Positions 43,725 through 53,398 of a stretch of 64,000 nucleotides of DNA are shown here, piece after piece (position 1 is the stretch's first letter; each line of letters opens with the position of its first letter). The translations under genes and the position numbers were made by a program. The stretch is from Alphaproteobacteria bacterium (GTDB lineage: Bacteria; Pseudomonadota; Alphaproteobacteria; CACIAM-22H2), in NCBI GenBank assembly GCA_016124335.1, contig WGNX01000004.1:270418-334417 (forward strand). The letters run 5' to 3'. The notes below the pieces were generated by a model that made no database searches, was not told the DNA's origin, and saw only the letters and a program-made list of their open reading frames with translations.

Positions 43725-46700
43725 CTAGCGCTGGTTCGTGTTGTTCTCGAGCGGCGCCGGGTCGGGCGTTTCCGCCGGCAGCGCCGAACCGCCGCCCGAG
43801 AAAATGCCGAACAGGCGGCGCAGGAAGCCCGGTGCGAGCGTCGAAAGCGGATTGACGCTGATCTGTGGATCGCCGGTCGGGCCTTTCGCGCGATAGCTCG
43901 CCGCGAACACGCCCGATCCGCGTTCGCCCACCAGCAACTGGCCCAGGATCGGGATGTTGCCCAGGATCGAATTGACCGCGTAGGCCGGGACGAGCGTCCC
44001 TTCGAGATCGACCGTCTCCTCGTCGAGGTCGAGCACGCCGCGCGCCGTCACGCCCAACGCCGAGCCGTACATGCGCCCGTCGCGGATTTCCAGACGCGGG
44101 TCGGGCCAGGCGAAATCCGCATCGAAGCGCGTGAAGCCGATCCCCTCGCCGCGCAGGCTGTCGACGATGCCGGTCAGCAGCGCCACCGACAGCAGCCGCG
44201 CGAAACCCGGCGCATTGACGACGCGGAAATTCTCGATCGACATCTTGCCGACGACGGCACCGTCGGTGCGCGCGGGATCGAGCGCGCCGCCGATCTCGAA
44301 CTTGCCGCCGACCACGTTGGGCGTCACGTCCAGCGCCTTCAGCAGCGCGCCCGCATCCTCGGCGTGGCCGTCGAGCCGGCCATTGCCGCCCTTGCCGATA
44401 TCAAGGCGCACGCTGAAATCGCCGCCCGCCGGAAACGCCGTCGATTTCGCAGTGCGCGCGGAGAGGTTTGCCGTTTCCCAGCGCCGCTCGCCGCGGTGCG
44501 CGTCGGCCTTGAACGCATCGAACTCGCGCCCCTCGCCCAGTACCAGCCGCGCAAGATCGATCTTCACCGAAAGATCCGGCCGGTCGGGCGCCGGCTTTGC
44601 CTTGTCGGCCAGCAGCGGCGCCACGTCGAGGAAATCGCCCGCGATGTCGAACGACGTGGCGCCCCCGGGTGCCGCGCGGCGCGCGGCAAACCGCCGGAGA
44701 TCGGCGCGGCCGGCAAGCTTCACGTCAGCCAGTTCGGCCGAACGCCAGGTCTTCCCGGCATCGTCGAACTCAACGCGCCCGCGCGCCGACACGCCTTCGC
44801 CGGCGAATTCGTTCACTTCGATCGTCCGCAGTACCTCGTTCTTCAGCGCCATCTGAAGGCGCGCGCGCAGCGCCTTGCCCGCGCCGCGCTTCCAGTCGAG
44901 ATCGGGAACGGCGAGCGCCACGTCGGCAAGGTCGAGGTCGACCGAAACATCGCGCCGTCCGTCGCGGAAGGATTGCGTGGTCAGGTCCACACCCGCCGTG
45001 CCATAGGCATAGGGCACGAAATTGAAACCCAGCCGCCGCTGCGCTTCCGGATCGGCGCGCCCGCGCGCACGCGCGCGCTCGACGACATCGGCATTCGCGG
45101 AAAATTCGCGCCGGTAGACGATATCGGCGGCAGCACCGGCCAGCGTCACCTGCCCGCGCACGTCGAGGCCCTTGTCGTCGACGCGGAAATCGATGGCGCC
45201 TTCCTCGACCGGCTCGCCGAGAACGGCGCGCTGCTGGCTGAATTCGCTGACCTTGCCGTTCGCGACGATCGCGATCTGTTCGAGCCTGAGGCGATTGAGC
45301 AGCGGAAACCGCAGGTCGAGGCGTGCGTCGGCATTGCCGTCGAAATTCTCCGGCTTCTCGCCGATCCGGCCGAGGAAACCGAGCGGCTTCATGTCGACGA
45401 CCCGCAGGATGTCCGGCGCCGGGCCCTTCACGTGGACGGCGATCACGGCGTTCTGGTCTTCCTGATCGAGTTCGGTGATCCGGATCGTCGCGTCCTCGGC
45501 GCGGATCGGGCCGATTGCGCCGCCGTGCGCCTTGATCTCGAGTTTCTTAGCGTCAAGCGTCGCGTCGCCCGCAACGCCGCGCACCGGCGGCAAGCCGTCG
45601 AGATAGCGCACCGTGACGCCGTCGACCGAGAAGTCGAGGCGAACGCGGTCCAGCACCACCTTGCGCCAGGCCTCGTCGTCGATATGCAGCACGGCTTCGG
45701 CCTTGGCCGACGGAACGCGGCCGTCGGCGAGGTTCTCGACGACCCATTTGCGCGCGTTCTTCGCCGCTGGCAGCGGCCACAGGCGCTGCACGTCGGCGGT
45801 CGTCACGCCGGCAAGCTCGGCGCGCATTTCCACGCGCGGCCGGCCCAGCGCATCGGTCACGGCACCGGTGATGCGCGCGGTGGGGCCGCCGAAATCGGCG
45901 AACAATTCGTCGAGATCGATGCGCGACAGGTCGTCGGAAAGCCGCGCGCGCAATGCGACGGTGCGCAGCGCCACCGGTGCCGGGAAAAGCGCCGGATCGG
46001 CGATGCGCCCGCCGGCGGAATCGAGCGTTACTTGCGTATCCTCCGCGCGTCCGTCGGCGGTCAGCCGCGTCCACACCTGTATGTCGGCAACCGCCTCGAT
46101 CCCGGAAAGCGCGGAAAGCCGCGGGTCCACGCTCGCCAGCCCGGCGATCGAAATGCCGGCGAGCCGCATCTCGACGTCGGCCGCCTCGTTCTGCGGAACG
46201 TAGAGCGCATCGAACTGTGCCGCGATGCGCTGGCCGCCGATATCGACCGGAAGTTCGGCATTGAGCGCCACGCCGCGCTGGTCGCGCCGGAAAAAAACGC
46301 TCGCGTGCTCGGCCGCCACGCGCAGGCCCGATTTCGCGTCGCGGATCGCGACCGTCGCGTCGAGGAACGTGGCGCGCGAAAGCAGGCCAAGCGGCCGGTC
46401 GGGGTCTGTCGGTCCGCTCAGTTCGTCGAGCAGGAAGGCGGCAACGCTCGCCGAATTGCTGTCGGCGTCCGCGTCGCCCGTGCTTTCCAGCACCGCGATT
46501 TTGCCATCGGCATCGCGCGAGAGCGACACGCGCAGCCCGTCCACGCGCAGCGCCTCGGGCTGGATTTCCCCGGCAAGCAGCCGGCGCGCGCGCAGCGTCA
46601 CCCACGCGAGCGGGATGCGCGCGACCTCGCGGCCGTCGGCCGCGGCGACGCGCGTATTGGTGATGCGAAGCTCGATCGAGCGGCTGCGGTCCGACCAGTC

Positions 46701-46892
46701 GATGGACGTCTCGCCCACGTCGATGCGGATGCCCGCCGGATCGCGCGCGAGGGCTGCCTCCAACAGCGGCGTGACGAACGGCACCTGGATGGGGCCGGCC
46801 GTCAGCCGCCAGAGAAGAAGCCCGGTGCCGACCAGAAGAAGTGCCGCCAGCGTGCCCAGGATCTCGAAGAAAAGCCGGATCGGATGGCTCAT
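43725..46892 (-). CDS. YhdP/AsmA-like large envelope protein
   Basis: A 1055-residue protein with one N-terminal membrane segment (FFEILGTLAALLLVGTGLLLW, about 8-28) and a long periplasmic part. The C-terminal region (FRVVNAPGFARLLSVALLTGI, GIGFTRFDADF, GRMYGSALGVTARG, then GNIPILGQLL) is the DUF3971/AsmA-like pattern of YhdP. Members of this bridge-like family are thought to carry phospholipids between inner and outer membranes. It is divergent from glnE and convergent with tyrS. The C-terminal end is rich in Pro and charged residues. Confidence 0.88.
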   Translation of the reverse strand: MSHPIRLFFEILGTLAALLLVGTGLLLWRLTAGPIQVPFVTPLLEAALARDPAGIRIDVGETSIDWSDRSRSIELRITNTRVAAADGREVARIPLAWVTLRARRLLAGEIQPEALRVDGLRVSLSRDADGKIAVLESTGDADADSNSASVAAFLLDELSGPTDPDRPLGLLSRATFLDATVAIRDAKSGLRVAAEHASVFFRRDQRGVALNAELPVDIGGQRIAAQFDALYVPQNEAADVEMRLAGISIAGLASVDPRLSALSGIEAVADIQVWTRLTADGRAEDTQVTLDSAGGRIADPALFPAPVALRTVALRARLSDDLSRIDLDELFADFGGPTARITGAVTDALGRPRVEMRAELAGVTTADVQRLWPLPAAKNARKWVVENLADGRVPSAKAEAVLHIDDEAWRKVVLDRVRLDFSVDGVTVRYLDGLPPVRGVAGDATLDAKKLEIKAHGGAIGPIRAEDATIRITELDQEDQNAVIAVHVKGPAPDILRVVDMKPLGFLGRIGEKPENFDGNADARLDLRFPLLNRLRLEQIAIVANGKVSEFSQQRAVLGEPVEEGAIDFRVDDKGLDVRGQVTLAGAAADIVYRREFSANADVVERARARGRADPEAQRRLGFNFVPYAYGTAGVDLTTQSFRDGRRDVSVDLDLADVALAVPDLDWKRGAGKALRARLQMALKNEVLRTIEVNEFAGEGVSARGRVEFDDAGKTWRSAELADVKLAGRADLRRFAARRAAPGGATSFDIAGDFLDVAPLLADKAKPAPDRPDLSVKIDLARLVLGEGREFDAFKADAHRGERRWETANLSARTAKSTAFPAGGDFSVRLDIGKGGNGRLDGHAEDAGALLKALDVTPNVVGGKFEIGGALDPARTDGAVVGKMSIENFRVVNAPGFARLLSVALLTGIVDSLRGEGIGFTRFDADFAWPDPRLEIRDGRMYGSALGVTARGVLDLDEETVDLEGTLVPAYAVNSILGNIPILGQLLVGERGSGVFAASYRAKGPTGDPQISVNPLSTLAPGFLRRLFGIFSGGGSALPAETPDPAPLENNTNQR

Positions 46893-46970
46893 CGCGCGGC
46901 TTGACCCCCGATCGCGCGCGGGGCCAACCTCGGATGCTCACTTGGCGACGAACAGGCACGGATTCGCAGC

Positions 46971-49922
46971 ATGGCGGCATTGTACCCCGGATTTGCCCGC
47001 GCGGCGTGGCCGCGGGCGCACGATCCGGCGGCGGTGGAACGCGAACTGGAGCGCTTCCTCGAGGCGCTCGAGGACGTGACACCCAAGCCGCTCGCTCGAT
47101 TCGCGCGCAAGCTCTGCGCGGCGAAGCCAGGCGAGGCTGCCCTCGCCGCGCTATTCGGCAATTCGCCGCATCTGACCGCCCTGATCCTCAGCGATGCGGC
47201 CTTCGCCGCAAGGCTATTTGCCGAAGGTCCCGACAAAACGTTCAAGGCCGTGCTCGACGGCGCACGCAAGGAATTCGGCAAGCCGGTCGAGACCGATGCC
47301 CTGATGGAAGGGCTGAGGCGGATGAAGAAACAGGCCGCGCTTGCGATCGCGCTGGCCGACATTTCCGCCGTCTGGGACGTCGCGGCCGTCACGCAGGCGA
47401 TTTCCGACACGGCCGAGACCGCGCTCGATCTCGCCTGCCGGCACCTGCTGCGCGAAGCCGCGCGCCGCGACGGGCTGAAGCTCGCCGAGGCGAAGGCGCC
47501 CGAGCGGAACTCCGGCCTTGTCGTGCTGGGCATGGGCAAGCTGGGGGCGCGCGAGCTCAACTACTCCTCCGATGTCGACATCATCGTCCTTTACGACGTC
47601 GAGCGCGTGCGCGGCATCGATCCCGACGAGATCCAGTCCGTCTTCGTCAAGCTGGTCCGCAATCTCGTCAAAATCATGGAGGCGCGCACCAGCGAGGGCT
47701 ACGTGTTCCGCACCGACCTGCGCCTTCGCCCCGACCCGGCCGCCACGCCCATGGCGCTGTCGACGCTGGCCGCGGAAACCTATTACGAGAGCCTCGGCCT
47801 AAACTGGGAGCGCGCGGCGATGATCAAGGCGCGGCCGGTGGCCGGCGACCGCGAAGCCGGCGCGCGGTTCCTGGAAACGCTGCGGCCCTTCGTATGGCGC
47901 CGGCATCTCGATTTCGCGGCGATCGCGGACATCCACGACATCAAGCGCCAGATCCAGGCCCATCGCGGCGGCGGGGAAATCGCGCTCAAGGGCCACAACG
48001 TGAAAGTGGGTCGCGGCGGCATCCGCGAGATCGAGTTCTACGCGCAGACCCAGCAGATGATCTGGGGCGGGCGCGACCCCGCCCTGCGCGAGCCGGCGAC
48101 CATCGCGGCGCTGAAAGCGCTGGTCGCGGCCGGGCGCGCGAAGGCCGAGGCGGTGGCCGATCTTGAGCCCGCCTACGCGTTCCTGCGCACGGTCGAGCAC
48201 CGCCTGCAGATGATCGCCGACGAGCAGACCCAGACGCTGCCCGCGGACGACGACGAATGGGAACGGCTTGCCGCCTTCATGGGTTTTGCCGACGGCGAAG
48301 CCTTCGGCGCGAAACTGCGCGCGACGTTCGAAACGGTCGCGGGCCACTACGCGCGCCTGTTCGAGGAAGCGCCGGTGCGCCCCGGCTCGGCCAGCGGGCT
48401 TGTCTTCTCCGGCCCCGACGACGATCCGGCCACGCTCGCGGCCCTCGAGAAGCTCGGCTTTCGCGAGGGTGCGCGCATCGCGGCGGCGGTGCGCGGCTGG
48501 CACTCGGGCCGTTACCGCTGCACGCGCACGCCGCGCGCGCGCGGCCTACTCGTCGAACTCGCGCCCCGCATCGCCGAGGCCTTCGCGCGCACCTCGCAGC
48601 CCGATGCGGGCTTCGTGCGCTTCGACCGCTTCCTCGAGGCGCTGCCCGCCGGCGTCCAGCTTTTCTCGCTGTTCAACGCCAATCCCGACCTGATCGACCT
48701 GACGGCCGAGATCATGGGTTCCGCCCCGCATCTGGCCGAGGCGATCGCCACGCGCGTGCACCTGCTCGATGCGGTGCTGAGCCCCGGTTTCTTCGATCCG
48801 CCGCCGGGCCCCGTCGCGCTGATTGCCGATCTTGCCCGCGCCAACGCGCAGGCGCGCGATTTCCAGGACAAGCTCGACATCGCGCGCCGCTGGCGCCACG
48901 AGCACGCGTTCCAGGTTTCCGTGCAGCTGCTGCGTCAGGCGCTTTCCGCCGCCGCGGCCGGTGCGGCCCTTTCCGATATCGCGGACTGCACGCTGGCAAG
49001 CCTGCTCGATTCGACGCGCGAGGAATTCCAGCGCACCCACGGCGACCTGCCGGGCTCGGAATTCGCCGTGCTGGCGCTGGGCAAGCTCGGCGGGCGGGAA
49101 CTGACCGTCACCTCCGACCTCGACCTCGTGATGGTCTATTCGGTGCCCGCGAAGCTCGAACTTTCCGACGGTGCGAAAGCGCTGGCGCCCTCGCACTATT
49201 TTTCGCGGCTGGCGAGCCGCTTCGTGACGGCGCTGTCGGTCGCCACGCCGGCCGGCGCGCTCTACGAGATCGACCTGCGCCTGCGGCCGGAAGGCAACAA
49301 GGGGCCGCCCGCGTCCGAGATCGCGGGCTTCGAGGCCTATGTCGCCAACGACGCGTGGACGTGGGAGCATATGGCGCTGTCGCGGGCGCGCTTGGTATGC
49401 GGCGGCGAAAACGTGGCCAAGCGCGCGCTGGCCGCGATCGCCGCTTCGGTCGGCCGCAAGCGCGATGCGGCCAAACTCGCCGCCGAGATCGCCGACATGC
49501 GCAAGCGCATGGCCGCCGAACGCGCGGCAAAATCGGTCTGGCAGATCAAGGACTGGCGCGGCGGGCTGGTCGACGTCGAATTCCTTGTCCAGCATGCCGT
49601 GCTCGCCACGGCGGCAAGGAAGCCCGACGTGATCCGGCCCAACACGGCCGACGCCATCGCCGCCCTTGCCGCGGCCAAGGCGCTGACGGCCGAAGACGCC
49701 GCGATCCTGTCGCAGGCGCACGCGCTCTATTCGTGCGTGCAGGCGATGCTGCGGTTGACGGTGGACGACGCCTTCGACCCGGCGGCGGCACCCGACGCGC
49801 TCAAGGCCTTGCTCGCGCGCGCCGCCGGCACGGTTGACTTTTCCGTGCTCGAAGCCAAGTTGAACGCATCCGCCGAGGCGGTGCGCGGCCTGCTGGCCCG
49901 CCACCTGCCCGGCTCGATCTGA
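46971..49922 (+). CDS. glnE: Bifunctional glutamine synthetase adenylyltransferase/deadenylase
   Basis: A 983-residue enzyme that adenylylates and deadenylylates glutamine synthetase in response to PII. Two nucleotidyltransferase domains are visible, each with the G-x-G-K-L-G...S-D-x-D pattern: GMGKLGARELNYSSDVDIIV near residue 185 (deadenylylating half) and ALGKLGGRELTVTSDLDLVMV broken here, near 700 (adenylylating half). The helical linker with GRGGIREIEFYAQ motif and the second DVEFLVQH are present. The start ATG at 46971 has a weak ribosome site. Confidence 0.95.
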   Translation: MAALYPGFARAAWPRAHDPAAVERELERFLEALEDVTPKPLARFARKLCAAKPGEAALAALFGNSPHLTALILSDAAFAARLFAEGPDKTFKAVLDGARKEFGKPVETDALMEGLRRMKKQAALAIALADISAVWDVAAVTQAISDTAETALDLACRHLLREAARRDGLKLAEAKAPERNSGLVVLGMGKLGARELNYSSDVDIIVLYDVERVRGIDPDEIQSVFVKLVRNLVKIMEARTSEGYVFRTDLRLRPDPAATPMALSTLAAETYYESLGLNWERAAMIKARPVAGDREAGARFLETLRPFVWRRHLDFAAIADIHDIKRQIQAHRGGGEIALKGHNVKVGRGGIREIEFYAQTQQMIWGGRDPALREPATIAALKALVAAGRAKAEAVADLEPAYAFLRTVEHRLQMIADEQTQTLPADDDEWERLAAFMGFADGEAFGAKLRATFETVAGHYARLFEEAPVRPGSASGLVFSGPDDDPATLAALEKLGFREGARIAAAVRGWHSGRYRCTRTPRARGLLVELAPRIAEAFARTSQPDAGFVRFDRFLEALPAGVQLFSLFNANPDLIDLTAEIMGSAPHLAEAIATRVHLLDAVLSPGFFDPPPGPVALIADLARANAQARDFQDKLDIARRWRHEHAFQVSVQLLRQALSAAAAGAALSDIADCTLASLLDSTREEFQRTHGDLPGSEFAVLALGKLGGRELTVTSDLDLVMVYSVPAKLELSDGAKALAPSHYFSRLASRFVTALSVATPAGALYEIDLRLRPEGNKGPPASEIAGFEAYVANDAWTWEHMALSRARLVCGGENVAKRALAAIAASVGRKRDAAKLAAEIADMRKRMAAERAAKSVWQIKDWRGGLVDVEFLVQHAVLATAARKPDVIRPNTADAIAALAAAKALTAEDAAILSQAHALYSCVQAMLRLTVDDAFDPAAAPDALKALLARAAGTVDFSVLEAKLNASAEAVRGLLARHLPGSI

Positions 49923-49946
49923 CGAACCCCCGAGGAGCATCGAACG

Positions 49947-50489
49947 ATGGCCGCCAGGAAGAAGACCGCCGTGAAGAAGGCCGCCCCCAAGGCCGCAAAG
50001 CCCAAGACCGCACCCGCGGTCGTGCGCGGCCCGAAAGTGGGAGCCAAGGCGCCCGGCTTCTCGATGCCCACGGCCGGCGGCGGCACGGTGAGCCTTGCAG
50101 GCCTCAAGGGAAAGAACGTGATCGTCTATTTCTATCCCAAGGACGATACGCCCGGCTGCACCAAGGAAGCCTGCGGCTTCAACGAGACGCTCGCCGCCTT
50201 CCGCAAGCTCGACGCCGAGATCGTCGGCATCTCGCGCGACGGCATGAAGAGCCACGACAAATTCGCCGCCAAATACGGCCTCAAGTTCCATCTCGCGTCC
50301 GACGAGGACGGCAAGGTCTCGGCCGCCTACGACACGTGGATCGAGAAAAGCATGTACGGGCGCAAATACATGGGGCTCGAACGCTCGACCTATCTGGTCG
50401 ACAGGACCGGCACGATCCGCGCGGTGTGGCGTCCGGTCTCGGTCACCGGCCATGTCGAGGAAGTTCTCGCCGCACTGAAGGCGCTCTGA
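49947..50489 (+). CDS. bcp: Thiol peroxiredoxin (Bcp/PrxQ) with basic N-terminal extension
   Basis: A 180-residue peroxiredoxin of the Bcp/PrxQ class reducing hydroperoxides. Peroxidatic Cys71 and resolving Cys76 lie in the DDTPGCTKEACGF motif, the one-helix atypical two-Cys arrangement. Before the domain (starting near VGAKAPGF at 31) is a tail of about 26 residues very rich in Lys and Ala (AARKKTAVKKAAPKAAKPK), not present in E. coli Bcp. GAGGAG lies before the ATG. It follows glnE by 24 bases. The tail resembles bacterial histone-like tails; nucleoid association is conjecture. Confidence 0.93.
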   Translation: MAARKKTAVKKAAPKAAKPKTAPAVVRGPKVGAKAPGFSMPTAGGGTVSLAGLKGKNVIVYFYPKDDTPGCTKEACGFNETLAAFRKLDAEIVGISRDGMKSHDKFAAKYGLKFHLASDEDGKVSAAYDTWIEKSMYGRKYMGLERSTYLVDRTGTIRAVWRPVSVTGHVEEVLAALKAL

Positions 50490-50578
50490 GGCAAAAAAAT
50501 CACCGCAAGAAGCGGGTGGGTTCGCGGCAATCGCGCGGGCAGTCTCCGGAAACGTTCACGAACCCGGAGATTGCACCC

Positions 50579-51046
50579 ATGGACTTCCGCATCCGCGGCC
50601 TTTCGTCCGAACCCTTCCTGCCGCTCTACGGCCTTTCCGATGCCGCGCTCGCCGCGCAGGGCGTCGTGCGCAAGATGGCCGACTCCTTCCCCGGCTATCC
50701 CGACAGGGTCGAACTCGACGACGTCGAACCGGGCAAGAGCGTGCTGCTGCTGAATTACGCGCACCAGACCGCCGACACGCCCTACCGCTCCGCCTACGCG
50801 ATCTATGTGCGCGAGGGGGCGAGCGAAACCTACGATCGCATCAACGAGGTGCCACCGGTGATCCGCCGCCGCACGATCGCACTTCGCGCGTTCGACGCTG
50901 CCGGCATGATCGTCAATGCCGACCTGTGCGAAGGAGCGGCGATCGAGCCATTGATCGAACGCCTGCTGGGCACGCCGGGCGTGGCTTATCTGCACGCGCA
51001 CTACGCGAAGTTCGGCTGCTATTCGGCACGCATCGAGCGGGCCTAG
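50579..51046 (+). CDS. DUF1203 domain protein
   Basis: A 155-residue soluble protein. The pattern FRIRGLSSEPFLPLYGLSDAAL at the start, CRDC-less middle LLLNYAHQTADTPYRSAYAIYVREGA and the end YLHAHYAKFGCYSARIER match the DUF1203 family as I know it. The function of the family is unknown. GGAGA precedes the ATG. A longer in-frame stretch upstream overlaps the peroxiredoxin gene and is not used. Confidence 0.87.
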   Translation: MDFRIRGLSSEPFLPLYGLSDAALAAQGVVRKMADSFPGYPDRVELDDVEPGKSVLLLNYAHQTADTPYRSAYAIYVREGASETYDRINEVPPVIRRRTIALRAFDAAGMIVNADLCEGAAIEPLIERLLGTPGVAYLHAHYAKFGCYSARIERA

Positions 51047-51085
51047 CCCACGATCTGTCGGGGCGGCGAGCAGGGCGCGCGCGAG

Positions 51086-51322
51086 ATGATCCACGCCGCA
51101 ATCAAGGATTCGGGCGGCCCGGCCGAACTGCCGGTATCGACGCGCCAACGGCCGGACGGCCGGCCCGAGCCGACGGTCATCGGAAAGAAGACGCTCGACG
51201 AACTTGTTAGGTTTGGGGGCGATCCGGAAAATGCCGCCGCATTTCTGCGGAATTTCGAAGAATTGCGCTCTCGCAAACATAACGGCGACAAGGTCAGAAA
51301 CAGTCAATTCCTATCGCCATAA
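51086..51322 (+). CDS. Possible small protein, 78 residues
   Basis: An open frame with ATG at 51086 and a poor ribosome site. The translation is hydrophilic (RPDGRPEPTVIGKKTLDEL, GGDPENAAAFLRNFEELRSRK) and reads like a real small protein, but codon use turns less GC-biased in the last third. I recognise no family. It ends three bases before the convergent secreted-protein gene. It could equally be non-coding spacer. Confidence 0.38.
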   Translation: MIHAAIKDSGGPAELPVSTRQRPDGRPEPTVIGKKTLDELVRFGGDPENAAAFLRNFEELRSRKHNGDKVRNSQFLSP

Positions 51323-51324
51323 CA

Positions 51325-51873
51325 TCAATTTCGCGCCGGCCAGCGAAAGTCGCGGGCACCCCAATTGAGCACGATCCAGCGCCCATCAGCATTTCTCAAT
51401 GTAAATATGTTCGGATCGCTGAAGCCAAAGCTGCAGTTTTCGCCGCCGATTTCGCGATAGCAATCCCGACTCAACACATCGATCCGATAATCGCCGGACC
51501 GCTCGAGGTCCGTTCTGCGGGGGATGCGGCCGATACCTTCTTGGGTAAGAACTTCGCTTCTTTCGATCCGATACTGCAATTTCGTGAAGTCAACCGGGCG
51601 CCCAGTAAGCGACCGCTCAAAATATCCCGGCTTCTGAAGTGCGGCATTGCAAAGCTCCCATTCTTTCCGCGCGAAACACGCGATCACCGTCTCGACGGCG
51701 CAAAGCGGCGTGTCGAACTTGCCCACGCACATGCTGTCTGATGTGGCGTCGTCGAGCGTCATCTGCCGCCAGTGTCCCGGCGGGTCGACAGGCGGAAGGT
51801 CCGGGTCGCGCGTCTGGGCGCCGGCCGGAAGGGCAAGAAACAGCACGAATGCGAGATGGCGGATCACAACCAC
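51325..51873 (-). CDS. Secreted hypothetical protein, 182 residues
   Basis: A small exported protein: a short signal peptide (VIRHLAFVLFLALPAGAQ, cleavage near residue 19) is followed by a hydrophilic domain with six cysteines that could form disulfides (CVGKFDTPLCAVE, ACFARKEWELC, DCYREIGGENC). The start is GTG at 51873, or the GTG two codons later at 51867; neither has a strong ribosome site. C-terminal NADGRWIVLNWGARDFRWP resembles end strands of NTF2-like folds. GC content and codon use are less extreme than in neighbours. No family recognised. Confidence 0.72.
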   Translation of the reverse strand: MVVIRHLAFVLFLALPAGAQTRDPDLPPVDPPGHWRQMTLDDATSDSMCVGKFDTPLCAVETVIACFARKEWELCNAALQKPGYFERSLTGRPVDFTKLQYRIERSEVLTQEGIGRIPRRTDLERSGDYRIDVLSRDCYREIGGENCSFGFSDPNIFTLRNADGRWIVLNWGARDFRWPARN

Positions 51874-51891
51874 AGGAAAGCGGCGGCGGAT

Positions 51892-51910
51892 GCCCGGGTC
51901 AAGCCCGGGC
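51892..51910. repeat. REP-like GC-rich palindrome
   Basis: GCCCGGG-TCAAG-CCCGGGC is a perfect seven-base inverted repeat with five-base loop, flanked by GGAT and GTGAC. This wording recurs in intergenic regions of many alphaproteobacteria as I recall. Only this copy was noticed in the window. Confidence 0.55.
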
Positions 51911-51945
51911 GTGACGGAAACGCTACGCTACATATGTACTTTAAA

Positions 51946-51974
51946 TTGTATATATTCCTCGCGCGGCCTATAAT
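51946..51974 (+). promoter_or_regulatory. Sigma-70-like promoter in the spacer beside prfB
   Basis: TTGTAT (51946-51951) and a consensus TATAAT (51969-51974) are separated by exactly 17 bases in an AT-rich pocket. Transcription would start near 51981 and run toward the prfB 3' end. No supported gene lies downstream. Confidence 0.45.
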
Positions 51975-51982
51975 CACAGTAT

Positions 51983-52078
51983 CGGTCAGGCGCGACGACC
52001 GTGTGCTGTTTGACAGGTGAATAAGGAAGGTTACCGGCCGGCGGCCGTCGCATGTTTCAAGCAATTGAAACGGCGACG
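51983..52078 (+). ncRNA. Candidate structured small RNA downstream of the orphan promoter
   Basis: Three stem-loops follow the promoter: CGGTC/GACCG (51983-52001), CTGT/ACAG (52006-52016), and a larger one at 52046-52078 made of CGTCGC/GCGACG plus GTTTCAA/TTGAAAC closed by a GCAA (GNRA) tetraloop. The 308-base spacer 51874-52181 otherwise holds only the REP-like palindrome and no supported gene. A 55-codon frame from ATG 52052 uses several TTA codons and looks non-coding. No terminator was found, so the 3' end is unknown. Confidence 0.28.
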
Positions 52079-52181
52079 CGACCGGGCGGATTGCCGAAGC
52101 GACGCGCGAATATCGGCGACAAGTTACCTGTCTGTCGGATCAGGCACTTAAACTGGTTACGTCGCCTGTTGTCGCGTGGCG

Positions 52182-53310
<1,129 letters not shown>

Positions 53311-53398
53311 GTTTTCCAACGGCTCCAGCGATGAATTCGAGCCACGCCTATACGAAGGACGGGCGCGCTTGGCAAGGCCGCGTTCGGGCGGCCGCGTT

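Noticed and set aside
50490-50520. Terminator-like hairpin with seven A residues after the peroxiredoxin gene
   Set aside because: The A run lies before the hairpin on the plus strand, so it could end only a minus-strand transcript, and no minus-strand gene lies there. The stem also has an unpaired base.
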